The notes under the pieces were generated by a model. That model was given only the letters and a program-made list of their open reading frames with translations, had not been told where the DNA came from and did no database searches. The translations under genes and the position numbers were made by a program. A DNA stretch of 64,000 nt from contig NZ_CP116346.1 in the NCBI RefSeq assembly GCF_030254645.1, positions 372,001-436,000 on the forward strand, read 5' to 3'. Below are positions 8,216 through 16,828 of this stretch, in pieces. The DNA comes from Paucibacter sediminis. Lineage in GTDB: Bacteria > Pseudomonadota > Gammaproteobacteria > Burkholderiales > Burkholderiaceae_C. Positions within the stretch are counted from its first letter, which is position 1. Every line of letters starts with the position of its first letter.

Positions 8216-9625
8216 ATGGACCAGTCCCTGCAAGAACGCCTGCACCTGGCTCTGGAGCAGCAGCGCGCGGCCTTCCGCGCCGAGATGATGCCCAGCCTGG
8301 CGGTGCGCAAGGACCGCCTGCAGCGCGTCCGGGCCATGACGGCCAAGTATGAGGAAGAGCTGGCGGCAGCGATCTCGCAGGATTTCGGCAACCGGGCGCG
8401 CCAGGAGACCCTGCTGGCCGATGTCTTCACCGTCGAGTCCGGCGCCAAGCACGCGCTGCGCCATCTGCGCCGCTGGATGAAGCCCAAGCGCGTGCCCACC
8501 GCCCTGCACTTCCTGCCGGCCAGCAACCGCCTGATGCCGCAACCGCTGGGCGTGGTGGGCGTGCTCTCGCCCTGGAACTACCCCTATTACCTGGCCATGG
8601 CCCCGGCCATGGCGGCGCTGGCCGCGGGCAACCGCGTGATGATCAAGCCCTCGGAGCTGACGCCCGCCACCTCGGCCCTGATGGCCAGGATGGTGGCCGA
8701 GTTCTTCAAGCCCGAGGAAATGCAGGTCATCACCGGCGATGCCGAGGTCGGCCGCGCCTTCAGCCACCTGCCCTTCGACCACCTGTTCTTCACCGGCTCC
8801 ACCGCGGTGGGCCGGCTGGTGGCGCAGGCCGCCGCGCAACACCTGACCCCGGTGACGCTGGAGCTGGGCGGCAAGTCGCCCGCCCTGGTCGACCCCTCCT
8901 GCGACCTCAAGCTGACGGCCCAGCGCCTGGCCTTCGGCATGCTGCTCAACGCCGGCCAGACCTGCGTGGCCCCCGACTACGCCCTGGTGCCCAGGGCCCT
9001 GGTCCAGCCCCTGGTGGCCGAGCTGACGGCCGCGGTGCGCCGCCTCTACCCGACCCTGGATGCCAACCCCGACTACACCAGCATCGCCACAGAGCGCCAC
9101 CATGCGCGCCTGCTGGCCCTGCTGGCCGATGCCAAGGCGCGCGGCGCACAGCTGATCACCACGCACGAGGAGCAGGTCAGCGGCCGCAAGCTGGTGCCGC
9201 ACATCCTGCTGGGCGTGACGCCCGAGATGACGGTGATGCAGGACGAGATCTTCGGCCCGCTGCTGCCGATCGTGCCCTACGACTCGCTGGACGAGGCGCT
9301 CGCCTTCATCAACCGCATGGACCGCCCGCTGGCGCTCTACTGGTTCGGCCGCGACGCTGCGGTGCAGCAGCGCGTGCTGGAGCAGACCCATGCCGGCGGC
9401 GTCACCATCAACGACTGCATCTGGCACCTGGGCCAGGAAGACCAGCCCTTCGGCGGCGTCGGTGCCAGCGGCATCGGCTCCTACCATGGCGACTGGGGCT
9501 TCCGCACCTTCAGCAAGGAAAAGCCCGTCTTCATCCAGTCGGCCTTTGCCGGCACCAAGCTGTTCTATCCTCCCTACGGCAAGACCTTCGAACGCCTGCT
9601 GGGCCTGTTGAAAAAGATTGTCTGA
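8216..9625 (+). CDS. Aldehyde dehydrogenase, coniferyl-aldehyde dehydrogenase type
   Basis: A 469-residue NAD(P)-dependent aldehyde dehydrogenase oxidising aldehydes to acids. The proton-abstracting Glu216 is in LELGGKSPALVD and the catalytic Cys250 in NAGQTCVAPDYAL. The cofactor region includes SPWNYPYYLAMAPA and the FTGSTAVGR turn. The C-terminal NDCIWHLGQEDQPFGGVG and SKEKPVF segments match the coniferyl/CALDH branch rather than betaine or succinate types. A good Shine-Dalgarno (AAGGAGAC) precedes the ATG. The Tat-signal gene's ATG follows 10 bases after its stop, which points to sequential oxidation of an alcohol; the true substrate is unknown. Confidence 0.9.
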   Translation: MDQSLQERLHLALEQQRAAFRAEMMPSLAVRKDRLQRVRAMTAKYEEELAAAISQDFGNRARQETLLADVFTVESGAKHALRHLRRWMKPKRVPTALHFLPASNRLMPQPLGVVGVLSPWNYPYYLAMAPAMAALAAGNRVMIKPSELTPATSALMARMVAEFFKPEEMQVITGDAEVGRAFSHLPFDHLFFTGSTAVGRLVAQAAAQHLTPVTLELGGKSPALVDPSCDLKLTAQRLAFGMLLNAGQTCVAPDYALVPRALVQPLVAELTAAVRRLYPTLDANPDYTSIATERHHARLLALLADAKARGAQLITTHEEQVSGRKLVPHILLGVTPEMTVMQDEIFGPLLPIVPYDSLDEALAFINRMDRPLALYWFGRDAAVQQRVLEQTHAGGVTINDCIWHLGQEDQPFGGVGASGIGSYHGDWGFRTFSKEKPVFIQSAFAGTKLFYPPYGKTFERLLGLLKKIV

Positions 9626-9635
9626 TGATGACGCC

Positions 9636-10148
9636 ATGAAAAGACGCAGCCTTCTCAAGCTGGGCATCGCCTCCGGCGTGGTGCTGGCGGTGGCCGGCGG
9701 CAGCCTGGCCCTGCTCAAACCTGGCCTGCTCGCCGACGGCAAGCTCAGCCCGGCCGCGCGCCAGCTGATGCGCGCCGTGGCGCTGGCGGTGTTCGACGGC
9801 CTGCTGCCCGCCGAGGCGGCGGCGCGCGAGGCGCGGCTCGCCGCGCACCTCGACCAGCTGGACGCCAATATCGCCGGCTTCCCCCCGCATCTGCGCGGCG
9901 AGCTTTCGCAGCTGCTGTCGCTGCTCACCAGCAGCGGCGGGCGCCTGGCGCTGACCGGCCTCACCAGCGACTGGGCCGCGGCCTCGGTGGCCGATGTGCA
10001 GGCCAGCCTGCAGGCCATGAGCCTGTCCAGCCTGGGGCTCAATCAGCAGATCTATCACGCCCTGCGCGACCTCAGCAGCCTGGTGTTCTTCAGCAACGCG
10101 GCCAGCTGGCAGCTGGTGGGCTACCCCGGACCGAGAGAGATTCCCTGA
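9636..10148 (+). CDS. Tat-signal small protein, likely small subunit of the adjacent GMC oxidoreductase
   Basis: A 170-residue protein starting MKRRSLLKLGIASG, a twin-arginine signal followed by a hydrophobic core. The C-terminus contains QIYHALRDLSSLVFFSNAASW and ends LVGYPGPREIP. This resembles the gluconate 2-dehydrogenase subunit 3 / GMC gamma-subunit family, where such small Tat proteins carry a signal-less catalytic subunit across the membrane. Its stop overlaps the GMC start by one base (TGATG). The ATG at 9636 is preferred to the upstream in-frame TTG because it places the RR motif at the N-terminus. Confidence 0.72.
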   Translation: MKRRSLLKLGIASGVVLAVAGGSLALLKPGLLADGKLSPAARQLMRAVALAVFDGLLPAEAAAREARLAAHLDQLDANIAGFPPHLRGELSQLLSLLTSSGGRLALTGLTSDWAAASVADVQASLQAMSLSSLGLNQQIYHALRDLSSLVFFSNAASWQLVGYPGPREIP

Positions 10149-11794
10149 TGAGCAGCATTGTTGACCCGATCAAAGAAGGCCTGGCACGCGGCTGGAAGGT
10201 GCTGGGAGGCAAGCATGGCCCCCTGCCCACCTCGCTGGACTGCGATGTGGTGATCGTCGGCAGCGGCGCCGGCGCCGGCATCACCGCCGAGCTGCTGGCC
10301 AAGGCCGGGCTGAAGATCGCCATCGTCGAGGAGGGCCCGCTCAAGTCCAGCAGCGATTTTCGCCAGCTCGAGGCCGACGCCTATGCCCAGCTCTACCAAG
10401 AGGGCGGCGGCCGCAAGACCGCCGACCAGGCCATGCCGGTGCTGCAGGGGCGCTGCGTGGGCGGCTCCACCACGGTGAACTGGGCCGGCGCCTTCCGCAC
10501 CCCCGAGGAGACGCTGAACTACTGGGTCGACATCTATGGCCTGAAGGAATGCGGTGCCGAGGCCATGAAGCCCTGGTTCGAGCAGGTCGAGGCGCGCCTG
10601 AACATCAGCGAATGGCTCACCGATCCGAATGCCAACAACAGCGTGCTGCGCCGCGGCGCGCTGAAGCTGGGCATCAAGGCGCCCACCATCCACCGCAACG
10701 TCAAGGGCTGCTGGAACCTGGGCTCCTGCGGCCTGGGCTGCCCCACCAATGCCAAGCAGTCGATGCTGGTGACCACCATCCCGACGGCGCTGGACCTGGG
10801 CGCCACGCTGATGGTGCAGACGCGCGCCGACAAGCTCGAGCTCAAGGGCAACCAGATCAGCGGCCTGCTGTGCCAGCCCGTGCACGCAGACGGCAGCCAC
10901 GCCGGCCCCGCCTTCCGCATCACCGCCAAGCACTATGTGGTGGCGGGCGGCGCCATCAACTCGCCCGCGCTGATGATGCGCTCGGGCCTGCCCAACCCCA
11001 ACGACCTGCTCGGCCGGCGCACCTTTTTGCATCCCACCGTGGCCAGCAGCGCCGTCATGCCCGAGCCGGTGCAGGGCTGGGCCGGCGCGCCGCTGGCGGT
11101 GTTCTCCGATCATTTCCTGCGCACCCAGCCGATCGACGGCGCGATCGGCTACAAGCTCGAGACCGCACCGGTGCACCCGGGCTTTGCAATGACCAATCTG
11201 GGCGGCATGGGCCGGACCCTGGTGGACAAGGCCAAGACCTTCCCGCACACCAGCATCCTGATCGGCCTGCTGCGCGACGGCTTCCACCCCGAGGCCGGCG
11301 GCGGCGTGGTCGAACTCAAGAGCGACGGCAGCCCGGTGCTGGACTATCCGATCAACGGCTACCTGCTGGATGGCGCGCGCCGCGCCCACCTCAGCATGGT
11401 GGAGATCCAGTTCGCCGCCGGTGCCAAGAGCGTGCGCCCGGCGCATGAGCAGGCGCAGGACTACCAGAGCTGGCACCAGGCCCGGGAGGCCATCCTGGCC
11501 CTGCCCTACGAGCCCTACATCACCACCATCGGCAGCGCACATGTGATGGGCGGTTGCGCGATGGCGGCCACGCCGGCCCAGGGCGTGGTGCAGCCCGACG
11601 GCCAGCATTGGCAGGTCGCCAATCTCTCGGTGCACGACGGCTCGGTGTTCCCCACCAGCATCGGCGCCAATCCGCAGCTGACCGTCTACGCCCAGGCGGC
11701 GCGCATGGCCACCGGCCTGGCCAAGCGCCTGACCGAGCGGGACGTGCGGCTGGACAGCCCGGCGGTGCCGGCGTCGGCCGCGTCGGCGGCCTAA
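10148..11794 (+). CDS. GMC family oxidoreductase (FAD-dependent alcohol dehydrogenase)
   Basis: A 548-residue flavoprotein. The dinucleotide-binding motif VVIVGSGAGAG is near residues 33-43, the GMC signature region has LQGRCVGGSTTVNWAGAFRTP, and the C-terminal catalytic region has SAHVMGGCAMA (active-site His) and VHDGSVFPTSIGANPQLT (Asn). It lacks its own signal peptide and starts on the stop of the Tat-signal gene, which suggests export as a complex (inference). Together with the upstream aldehyde dehydrogenase it could oxidise an alcohol to a carboxylic acid. No cytochrome c subunit gene is adjacent, so the electron acceptor is unclear. Confidence 0.9.
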   Translation: MSSIVDPIKEGLARGWKVLGGKHGPLPTSLDCDVVIVGSGAGAGITAELLAKAGLKIAIVEEGPLKSSSDFRQLEADAYAQLYQEGGGRKTADQAMPVLQGRCVGGSTTVNWAGAFRTPEETLNYWVDIYGLKECGAEAMKPWFEQVEARLNISEWLTDPNANNSVLRRGALKLGIKAPTIHRNVKGCWNLGSCGLGCPTNAKQSMLVTTIPTALDLGATLMVQTRADKLELKGNQISGLLCQPVHADGSHAGPAFRITAKHYVVAGGAINSPALMMRSGLPNPNDLLGRRTFLHPTVASSAVMPEPVQGWAGAPLAVFSDHFLRTQPIDGAIGYKLETAPVHPGFAMTNLGGMGRTLVDKAKTFPHTSILIGLLRDGFHPEAGGGVVELKSDGSPVLDYPINGYLLDGARRAHLSMVEIQFAAGAKSVRPAHEQAQDYQSWHQAREAILALPYEPYITTIGSAHVMGGCAMAATPAQGVVQPDGQHWQVANLSVHDGSVFPTSIGANPQLTVYAQAARMATGLAKRLTERDVRLDSPAVPASAASAA

Positions 11795-11868
11795 CTGGCC
11801 AGTCAAGCGGCCCGGCGCCGCTTGGCCATCCGCCAGCGCCCGCCCGCGCCTGCCATACTCCGCCGGCC

Positions 11869-13008
11869 ATGAGTTTTCTCGCCAGCCTGCAACTTGCCCT
11901 GTATGCCCTGATGTGGGCGTTGGCCAGTGCCACCCACCGCGACGAGCGCCCCGCCCTGCTGCATTGGCTGGGCTTCTCCCTGACAGCAGCAGGGCAGGCC
12001 GCGCTGGTGGCGTGGCGGCCCGATGGGCCGGTCTGGCTGACCCACACGGGTTCGAGCCTGGCCACCATCCTGAGCCTGGCGCTGGCCGGGCGCGGCGTGC
12101 TGGTGTTCCTGCGCCAGCCGCCGCGCGACGGTTTCTGGCTCGGCATGCTCGCGGTCGCGCTGCCGGCCCTGGTGTGGATCGGCCCGGGCGACACGCCCAC
12201 GCGGGTGGCCGCCATGTCCGGCTTCAATGCGGGGCTGCTGATGGTCGCCTTCTGGCTCGCCCGCCCCGCCTTTGTGCAGGAATTCGGCCTCCGCATCGCG
12301 CTGTGCGCCACCCTGCCCGCCGCGGCGCTGCTGGGCATGAATGTCTTCTTCGTGGTGCAGGGCCTGCGCCGGGTGCCCGTGGACATCGTCGGCGCCAACG
12401 CCATCTCCACCAGCACCTGGGTGCTCACCCTGGTCAGCGCGGCGGCCTTCAACTTCCTGTTCTTCTTCCTGGTGACGATCCGTCTGCTGCAAAGCCTGCG
12501 CCGGCAGGCCGGCCTGGACGCGCTCACCGGCCTGCCCAACCGGCGCGCCATGCAGGAGCGCCTGCAGTTGGAGTGGGAGCGCGCGCGGCGCTATCAAACC
12601 CCCTTCGTGGCCATCGCCACCGACATCGACCATTTCAAGCGCATCAACGATCGCTACGGCCACGGCATGGGCGACCAGGCCCTGCGCGCCGTGGCCAAGA
12701 CATTGCAGGACCATGTGCGCGAGACCGACCACCTCAGCCGCTTCGGCGGCGAGGAGTTCCTGGTGCTGATGCCCCAGGCCAGCGCCGCGACCGATGGCCT
12801 GCGACTGGCCGAGCGCCTGCGCAGCGCGGTGGCGGCGATGCGGCTCAGCGGCCCCGATGGCAGCGTGATCGGGCTGAGCGCCAGCTTTGGCGTGAGCGAA
12901 TACCTGGCTGAGGACGCCGATAGCGACCAGCTGCTGCGCCGCGCCGACCAGGCGCTCTACCGCGCCAAGCACCAGGGGCGCAACCGCGTGGAGCTGCAGG
13001 CCTCCTAG
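11869..13008 (+). CDS. Membrane-bound diguanylate cyclase (GGDEF domain)
   Basis: A 379-residue protein with about six predicted membrane helices in the first 200 residues and a GGDEF domain after LDALTGLPNRRAM. The active-site motif is GGEEF at residues 293-297, and an RETD inhibitory site (RxxD) sits five residues upstream, so product feedback inhibition is expected. It makes cyclic-di-GMP. The start at MSFLASLQLAL is chosen because the first membrane helix begins there. It lies 74 bases after the GMC gene and 9 bases before the acyltransferase. Confidence 0.92.
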   Translation: MSFLASLQLALYALMWALASATHRDERPALLHWLGFSLTAAGQAALVAWRPDGPVWLTHTGSSLATILSLALAGRGVLVFLRQPPRDGFWLGMLAVALPALVWIGPGDTPTRVAAMSGFNAGLLMVAFWLARPAFVQEFGLRIALCATLPAAALLGMNVFFVVQGLRRVPVDIVGANAISTSTWVLTLVSAAAFNFLFFFLVTIRLLQSLRRQAGLDALTGLPNRRAMQERLQLEWERARRYQTPFVAIATDIDHFKRINDRYGHGMGDQALRAVAKTLQDHVRETDHLSRFGGEEFLVLMPQASAATDGLRLAERLRSAVAAMRLSGPDGSVIGLSASFGVSEYLAEDADSDQLLRRADQALYRAKHQGRNRVELQAS

Positions 13009-13017
13009 AATCCCCCC

Positions 13018-13647
13018 ATGTCTCTTGCCGCCTCCACCGGCCTGTTCCTGGCCGCGCTGGCACGCCTCATCACCGGCGCCCAGGGCCATTGGAAGGGCTG
13101 CCCGCCGATGGCGGAGCAGCGCATCTACTTCGCCAACCACCAGAGCCATTTCGACTGGGTGCTGATCTGGGCGGCGCTGCCGCGCGAGTTGCGCGCGCAG
13201 ACGCGCCCGATCGCGGCGCGCGACTACTGGACCGGCTCGCCGCTGAAGACCTGGCTGACCTCGGATGTCTTCAACGCCATCTATGTGAGCCGCACCCGCA
13301 GCACGCCCGACGAGGACCCGCTCGAACCGCTGGTGGACGCGCTCGCCAAGGGCGACTCGCTGGTGATCTTTCCGGAGGGCACGCGCTCCAACCGCGGCGA
13401 GCCGCAGTCCTTCAAGGCCGGCCTCTACCACCTGGCCGAGCAGTTCCCGCAGGCCAAGCTGATCCCGACCTGGATCGACAATGTGCAGCGCGTCATGCCC
13501 AAGGGCGAGGTCGTGCCGGTGCCGATCCTGTGCACCGTCACCTTCGGCGCGCCGCTGCAGCTGCAGCCCGAGGAAGACAAGCGCGCCTTCCTGGAGCGCG
13601 CGCGCGCCGCGGTGATGGCGCTGAAGCCGGGCGGGTGGCGCGAATGA
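13018..13647 (+). CDS. PlsC-like 1-acylglycerol-3-phosphate acyltransferase
   Basis: A 209-residue acyltransferase. Motif I NHQSHFDW (NHx4D type, N40 onward) and motif [11 protein letters not shown] (near 117-124) are intact. It would transfer a fatty acyl group to lysophosphatidic acid or a related acceptor at the inner membrane. Its stop overlaps the start of the CdsA-like gene (ATGA), so the two probably act in consecutive phospholipid steps (phosphatidate, then CDP-diacylglycerol). Confidence 0.88.
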   Translation: MSLAASTGLFLAALARLITGAQGHWKGCPPMAEQRIYFANHQSHFDWVLIWAALPRELRAQTRPIAARDYWTGSPLKTWLTSDVFNAIYVSRTRSTPDEDPLEPLVDALAKGDSLVIFPEGTRSNRGEPQSFKAGLYHLAEQFPQAKLIPTWIDNVQRVMPKGEVVPVPILCTVTFGAPLQLQPEEDKRAFLERARAAVMALKPGGWRE

Positions 13648-14642
13648 ACGCCCTGCGTTGGCTCAAATCGCTCAACAGCGCCGAGCAGGTGGCCTTCCTG
13701 TTCGTGCTGCTGTTCGGGGCGCTGCTGCTGGCCAGCATCGTCGGCTTCGTCTATTCGCTGAAGCGCCGCAACGACGGTGTGGACGACGAGACCGATCTGG
13801 AAGGCTGGCAGCGCTTCCGCCACGAGCTCAACATCGTCTGGGTCGGCGCCTGCCTGTTCTGGGCCGCCTGGGTCTCAGGCCCGGTGGGCGCCACCCTGCT
13901 GTTCGGGGTCTTCTCCTTCCTCGCGCTGCGCGAATTCATCACCCTGATGCATACGCGCCGCGGCGACCACCGCAGCCTGCTGCTGGCCTTCTTCGTGATC
14001 CTGCCGCTGCAGTACGTGCTGGTGGGCACGCGCCACTTCGATGTGTTCTCGGTGCTGATCCCGGTCTACAGCTTCCTGGCCATCCCGGTGGTGAGCGCGA
14101 TGGCCGACGACCCGGCGCGCTTCCTGGAGCGCAATGCCAAGATCCAGTGGGGCATCATGGTGTGCGTCTACGGGCTCTCGCATGCGCCCGCCCTGCTGCT
14201 GCTGGAATTCCCCGGCTACCAGGGGCGCGGCGCCTTCTTGCTGTTCTTCCTGGTGATGGTGGTGAGCTGCGGCCAGATGGCCCAGTACCTGGCCGCCAGC
14301 CAGCTGCGCCGCCGGCCGCTGGCGCGCCGCATCAGCCGCAGCTTCTCGATGCGGGCCTGGTGGTTCGGCGTGCTGATCGCCTCCTTCGTCGGCGCCCTGC
14401 TCTACTGGATCACACCCTTCAAGGTCGGCCAGGCGGTGGTGATGGCCTTCATCGCCGCCGGCGCCGGCAGCTTCGGCGCGCTGGTGATGAAGGCGCTCAA
14501 GCGCGATGCCGGCGTGCATTACTGGGGCAACCGCAGCTCCATCACCGGCGCGGTGGGCCTGCTCGACCGCATCGCGGTGATGTGCTTCGCCGCGCCGGTG
14601 TTCTTCCACTCCGTGCGTTGGTACTTCAAGCTCCCCCTATGA
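13644..14642 (+). CDS. CdsA-like phosphatidate cytidylyltransferase family membrane protein
   Basis: A 332-residue polytopic membrane protein with about eight hydrophobic helices. The C-terminal region aligns with the CDP-diglyceride synthase signature (ALKRDAG near 283-289 and LLDRI near 304-308). However, the usual HGG-x-x-DR-x-D core reads AVGLLDRIA, so the histidine, one glycine and the last aspartate are replaced. It is coupled to the plsC-like gene by an ATGA overlap and overlaps ruvC likewise. Either it uses an altered active site or has a related non-CDP-DAG function; a separate canonical cdsA is expected elsewhere in the genome. Confidence 0.75.
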   Translation: MNALRWLKSLNSAEQVAFLFVLLFGALLLASIVGFVYSLKRRNDGVDDETDLEGWQRFRHELNIVWVGACLFWAAWVSGPVGATLLFGVFSFLALREFITLMHTRRGDHRSLLLAFFVILPLQYVLVGTRHFDVFSVLIPVYSFLAIPVVSAMADDPARFLERNAKIQWGIMVCVYGLSHAPALLLLEFPGYQGRGAFLLFFLVMVVSCGQMAQYLAASQLRRRPLARRISRSFSMRAWWFGVLIASFVGALLYWITPFKVGQAVVMAFIAAGAGSFGALVMKALKRDAGVHYWGNRSSITGAVGLLDRIAVMCFAAPVFFHSVRWYFKLPL

Positions 14643-15187
14643 GAATCCTCGGTATCGACCCCGGGCTGCAAACCACCGGCTTTGGCGTGATCGACGCCGA
14701 CGGCCCACGCCTGAGCTATGTGGCCAGCGGCACCATCAAGACCAGCGCGGTGGCCACCGGCGACCTGCCGGCGCGGTTGAAGATCATCTTCGACGGCATC
14801 CGCGAGGTCACGGCGCGCTACGAGCCGCAATGCGCGGCGGTGGAGATCGTGTTCGTGAACGTGAACCCGCAATCCACCCTGCTGCTGGGCCAGGCGCGCG
14901 GCGCGGCCCTCACCGCCCTGGTGTCCAAGGACCTGCCGGTGTCGGAATACACCGCGCTGCAGATGAAGAAGGCCATCGTCGGCCATGGCCATGCCAAGAA
15001 GGAGCAGATCCAGGCGATGATCAAGCGCCTTCTGAACCTGCCCGGCGAACCCGGCAAGGACGCCGCCGACGCGCTGGGCCTGGCCATCATGCATGCGCAT
15101 GCGCGCGTATCCTTCGAGGCCATGAGCAAGAGCACCACCCTGCAACGGCGCCAGCACGCGCAGTTCAAGGGCGGACGCACGTATTGA
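14639..15187 (+). CDS. ruvC: Crossover junction endodeoxyribonuclease RuvC
   Basis: A 182-residue Holliday-junction resolvase. The N-terminal [19 protein letters not shown] carries the first catalytic Asp (D7). The [20 protein letters not shown] stretch holds the catalytic Glu, and [12 protein letters not shown] the two C-terminal Asp residues. It cuts Holliday junctions resolved with RuvAB. Its ATG overlaps the stop of the CdsA-like gene (ATGA). ruvAB are not in the window. Confidence 0.97.
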   Translation: MRILGIDPGLQTTGFGVIDADGPRLSYVASGTIKTSAVATGDLPARLKIIFDGIREVTARYEPQCAAVEIVFVNVNPQSTLLLGQARGAALTALVSKDLPVSEYTALQMKKAIVGHGHAKKEQIQAMIKRLLNLPGEPGKDAADALGLAIMHAHARVSFEAMSKSTTLQRRQHAQFKGGRTY

Positions 15188-15199
15188 CCAGGAGTACCC

Positions 15200-15814
15200 A
15201 TGTTCGGCATCGCAGACTATGGCGCTTTCGTCGCCGCCATCATCATCTTCCTGGCCATCCCGGGCCCGGGCAATCTGGCCCTCATCACCTCCACCGGCAA
15301 GGGCGGGGTGCGCGGCGGGCTGGCGGCCACGCTGGGCGTGATCGCGGGCGACCAGGTGCTGATGTGGCTGGCGGTGGCCGGCGTGGCGGCGCTGCTGAGC
15401 GCCTATCCCGCCGCCTTTGCCGCGGTGCAATGGCTGGGCGCGGCCTATCTGGGCTGGCTGGGTCTGAAGATGCTGCTGGCCAAGCCGGGCGATGCACCGG
15501 TGCTGCAGATCCGGCCCAGTCAGTATTTCCGCCAGTCGCTGCTGATCACCCTGCTGAACCCCAAGGCCATCGTGTTCTACATGGCCTTCTTCCCGCTCTT
15601 CGTCGATCCGCTGCGGCACCAGGGCCTGCTCACCTTCGGCGCCATGGCGCTGACGATCGCGGCGCTCACCTTCGCCTACGGCCTGGTGGTGGTGCTGCTG
15701 ACGCACCGGCTGGGCGAGCGCCTGCGCCAGCGGCCCGCCATCGGCCAGGCGCTGCAGCGCCTGGCGGGCGTGTTCCTGATCGGCTTCGGACTCAGGCTGG
15801 CGCTGTCGCGCTGA
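15200..15814 (+). CDS. LysE/RhtB family amino-acid exporter
   Basis: A 204-residue inner-membrane exporter with about six hydrophobic helices and the family hallmarks PGPGNLALITSTGKGG near the N-terminus and LLNPKAIVFYMAFFPLF in the middle. Such proteins export basic amino acids, homoserine, threonine or other small metabolites; specificity cannot be read from sequence. It lies 12 bases after ruvC and has an AGGAG ribosome site. An eight-base T-run directly follows the stop but no convincing hairpin precedes it. Confidence 0.88.
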   Translation: MFGIADYGAFVAAIIIFLAIPGPGNLALITSTGKGGVRGGLAATLGVIAGDQVLMWLAVAGVAALLSAYPAAFAAVQWLGAAYLGWLGLKMLLAKPGDAPVLQIRPSQYFRQSLLITLLNPKAIVFYMAFFPLFVDPLRHQGLLTFGAMALTIAALTFAYGLVVVLLTHRLGERLRQRPAIGQALQRLAGVFLIGFGLRLALSR

Positions 15815-15834
15815 CTTTTTTTTCTCGGCGCCAT

Positions 15835-15861
15835 GGAATAAACAGGCCCCGCCAGGTGTTT
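15835..15861 (+). promoter_or_regulatory. Candidate ECF-type promoter of the lipoprotein/sigma/anti-sigma operon
   Basis: GGAATAA at 15835-15841 resembles the GGAA-type -35 elements of ECF sigma promoters, and TGTTTA lies about 16 bases downstream at 15857-15862. It sits just upstream of the lipoprotein gene that heads the operon containing the ECF sigma factor, which fits autoregulation. Assignment is by eye only. Confidence 0.4.
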
Positions 15862-15888
15862 ACTGGGCATCCACCAACGGAGATGCCC

Positions 15889-16269
15889 ATGCATGCACGC
15901 CTGTTCCCCCTTGCCTCCCTCGTGCTCGCCGCCAGCCTGGCCGCCTGCGCCACCATGGCCCCAGCGCCCGCCAGCGTGGCGGACGGCGTGCTGGTAGGCC
16001 CCAACCAGATGACGCTCTACACCTTCGACCGCGATACCGCGGGCGCCGGCAAGAGCATGTGCATGGGCCCCTGCATCGGCCTCTGGCCGGCCCTCAAGGC
16101 CGCCGACGACGCCAAGGCCAGCGGCGACTGGACCATCATCAGCCGCGACGACGGCGCCAAGCAATGGGCCTACAAGGGCAAGCCGCTGTACTTCTGGAGC
16201 AAGGATGCCAAGCCCGGCGATCGCACCGGCGACGGCTTCAACAAGGTCTGGCACCTCGCCACGCCCTGA
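15889..16269 (+). CDS. Small secreted-repeat lipoprotein (COG4315/Lipoprotein_15 type)
   Basis: A 126-residue lipoprotein with a signal peptide and a LAAC lipobox (cysteine near residue 20). The mature part has the family motif TLYTFDRD, then CMGPCIGLWPAL with two cysteines, and later KPLYFWSKD ahead of the C-terminus, the two half-repeats of this family. The role of the family is unknown; some members are linked to redox or stress. It lies 12 bases upstream of an ECF sigma gene and is probably both part of and a target of that regulon. An ATG six bases earlier is an alternative start. Confidence 0.82.
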   Translation: MHARLFPLASLVLAASLAACATMAPAPASVADGVLVGPNQMTLYTFDRDTAGAGKSMCMGPCIGLWPALKAADDAKASGDWTIISRDDGAKQWAYKGKPLYFWSKDAKPGDRTGDGFNKVWHLATP

Positions 16270-16281
16270 GTTCCTGGCCCC

Positions 16282-16812
16282 ATGCTGGAAGAGACGCTGC
16301 CGCACCTGCCCCGCCTGCGGCGCTATGCGCGCTTGCTGACGGGCGATGCGGCACGCGCCGACGACCTGCTGCAGGACACGCTGGAGCGCGCCGCGCGCAA
16401 GTGGGCCTTGTGGCGGCCCGAGCTGGGCGCTGCGGGCGCGGCCGACCGGCAGGGTGCGCTGCGCGCCTGGCTGCTGACCCTGATGCACCGCCACTTCCTT
16501 ACCCAGCTGCGCGACCAGCGCCAGCATCTCTACGAGGAATATGTGGACGAGCACGCACCGGCGCATGACCCGCAGCCGCAGTGGCAGCAGCGCATGGACC
16601 TCGAGCGCGCCCTCGCCGCGCTGCCGGCGGCGGCGCGCGAGGTGCTGCTGCTGGTGTGCGTGGAAGAACTCTCCTACGAAGACGCGGCCCGGGTGCTGGA
16701 GCTGCCGGTGGGCACGGTGATGTCGCGCCTGTCGCGCGCCCGTGAACGCCTGCGCAAGCTGATGCATGACGAGCAGCCCGCGGCCGGCGCCACCCTGCGC
16801 GTGGTGAAGTGA
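16282..16812 (+). CDS. ECF RNA polymerase sigma factor
   Basis: A 176-residue sigma70-family factor of the extracytoplasmic type with only regions 2 and 4. Region 2 spans about residues 10-90 (RRYARLLTGDAARADDLLQDTLERA). Region 4 has the LSYEDAARVLELPVGTVMSRLSRAR helix-turn-helix. The anti-sigma gene follows by 16 bases, the usual pairing. The inducing signal is unknown. Confidence 0.92.
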   Translation: MLEETLPHLPRLRRYARLLTGDAARADDLLQDTLERAARKWALWRPELGAAGAADRQGALRAWLLTLMHRHFLTQLRDQRQHLYEEYVDEHAPAHDPQPQWQQRMDLERALAALPAAAREVLLLVCVEELSYEDAARVLELPVGTVMSRLSRARERLRKLMHDEQPAAGATLRVVK

Positions 16813-16828
16813 ACGACAAGGCCGCGCC

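Noticed and set aside
15816-15823. Run of eight T after the lysE-type stop as a terminator
   Set aside because: Only a 4-bp GC hairpin precedes it, inside the coding end; not a convincing terminator.
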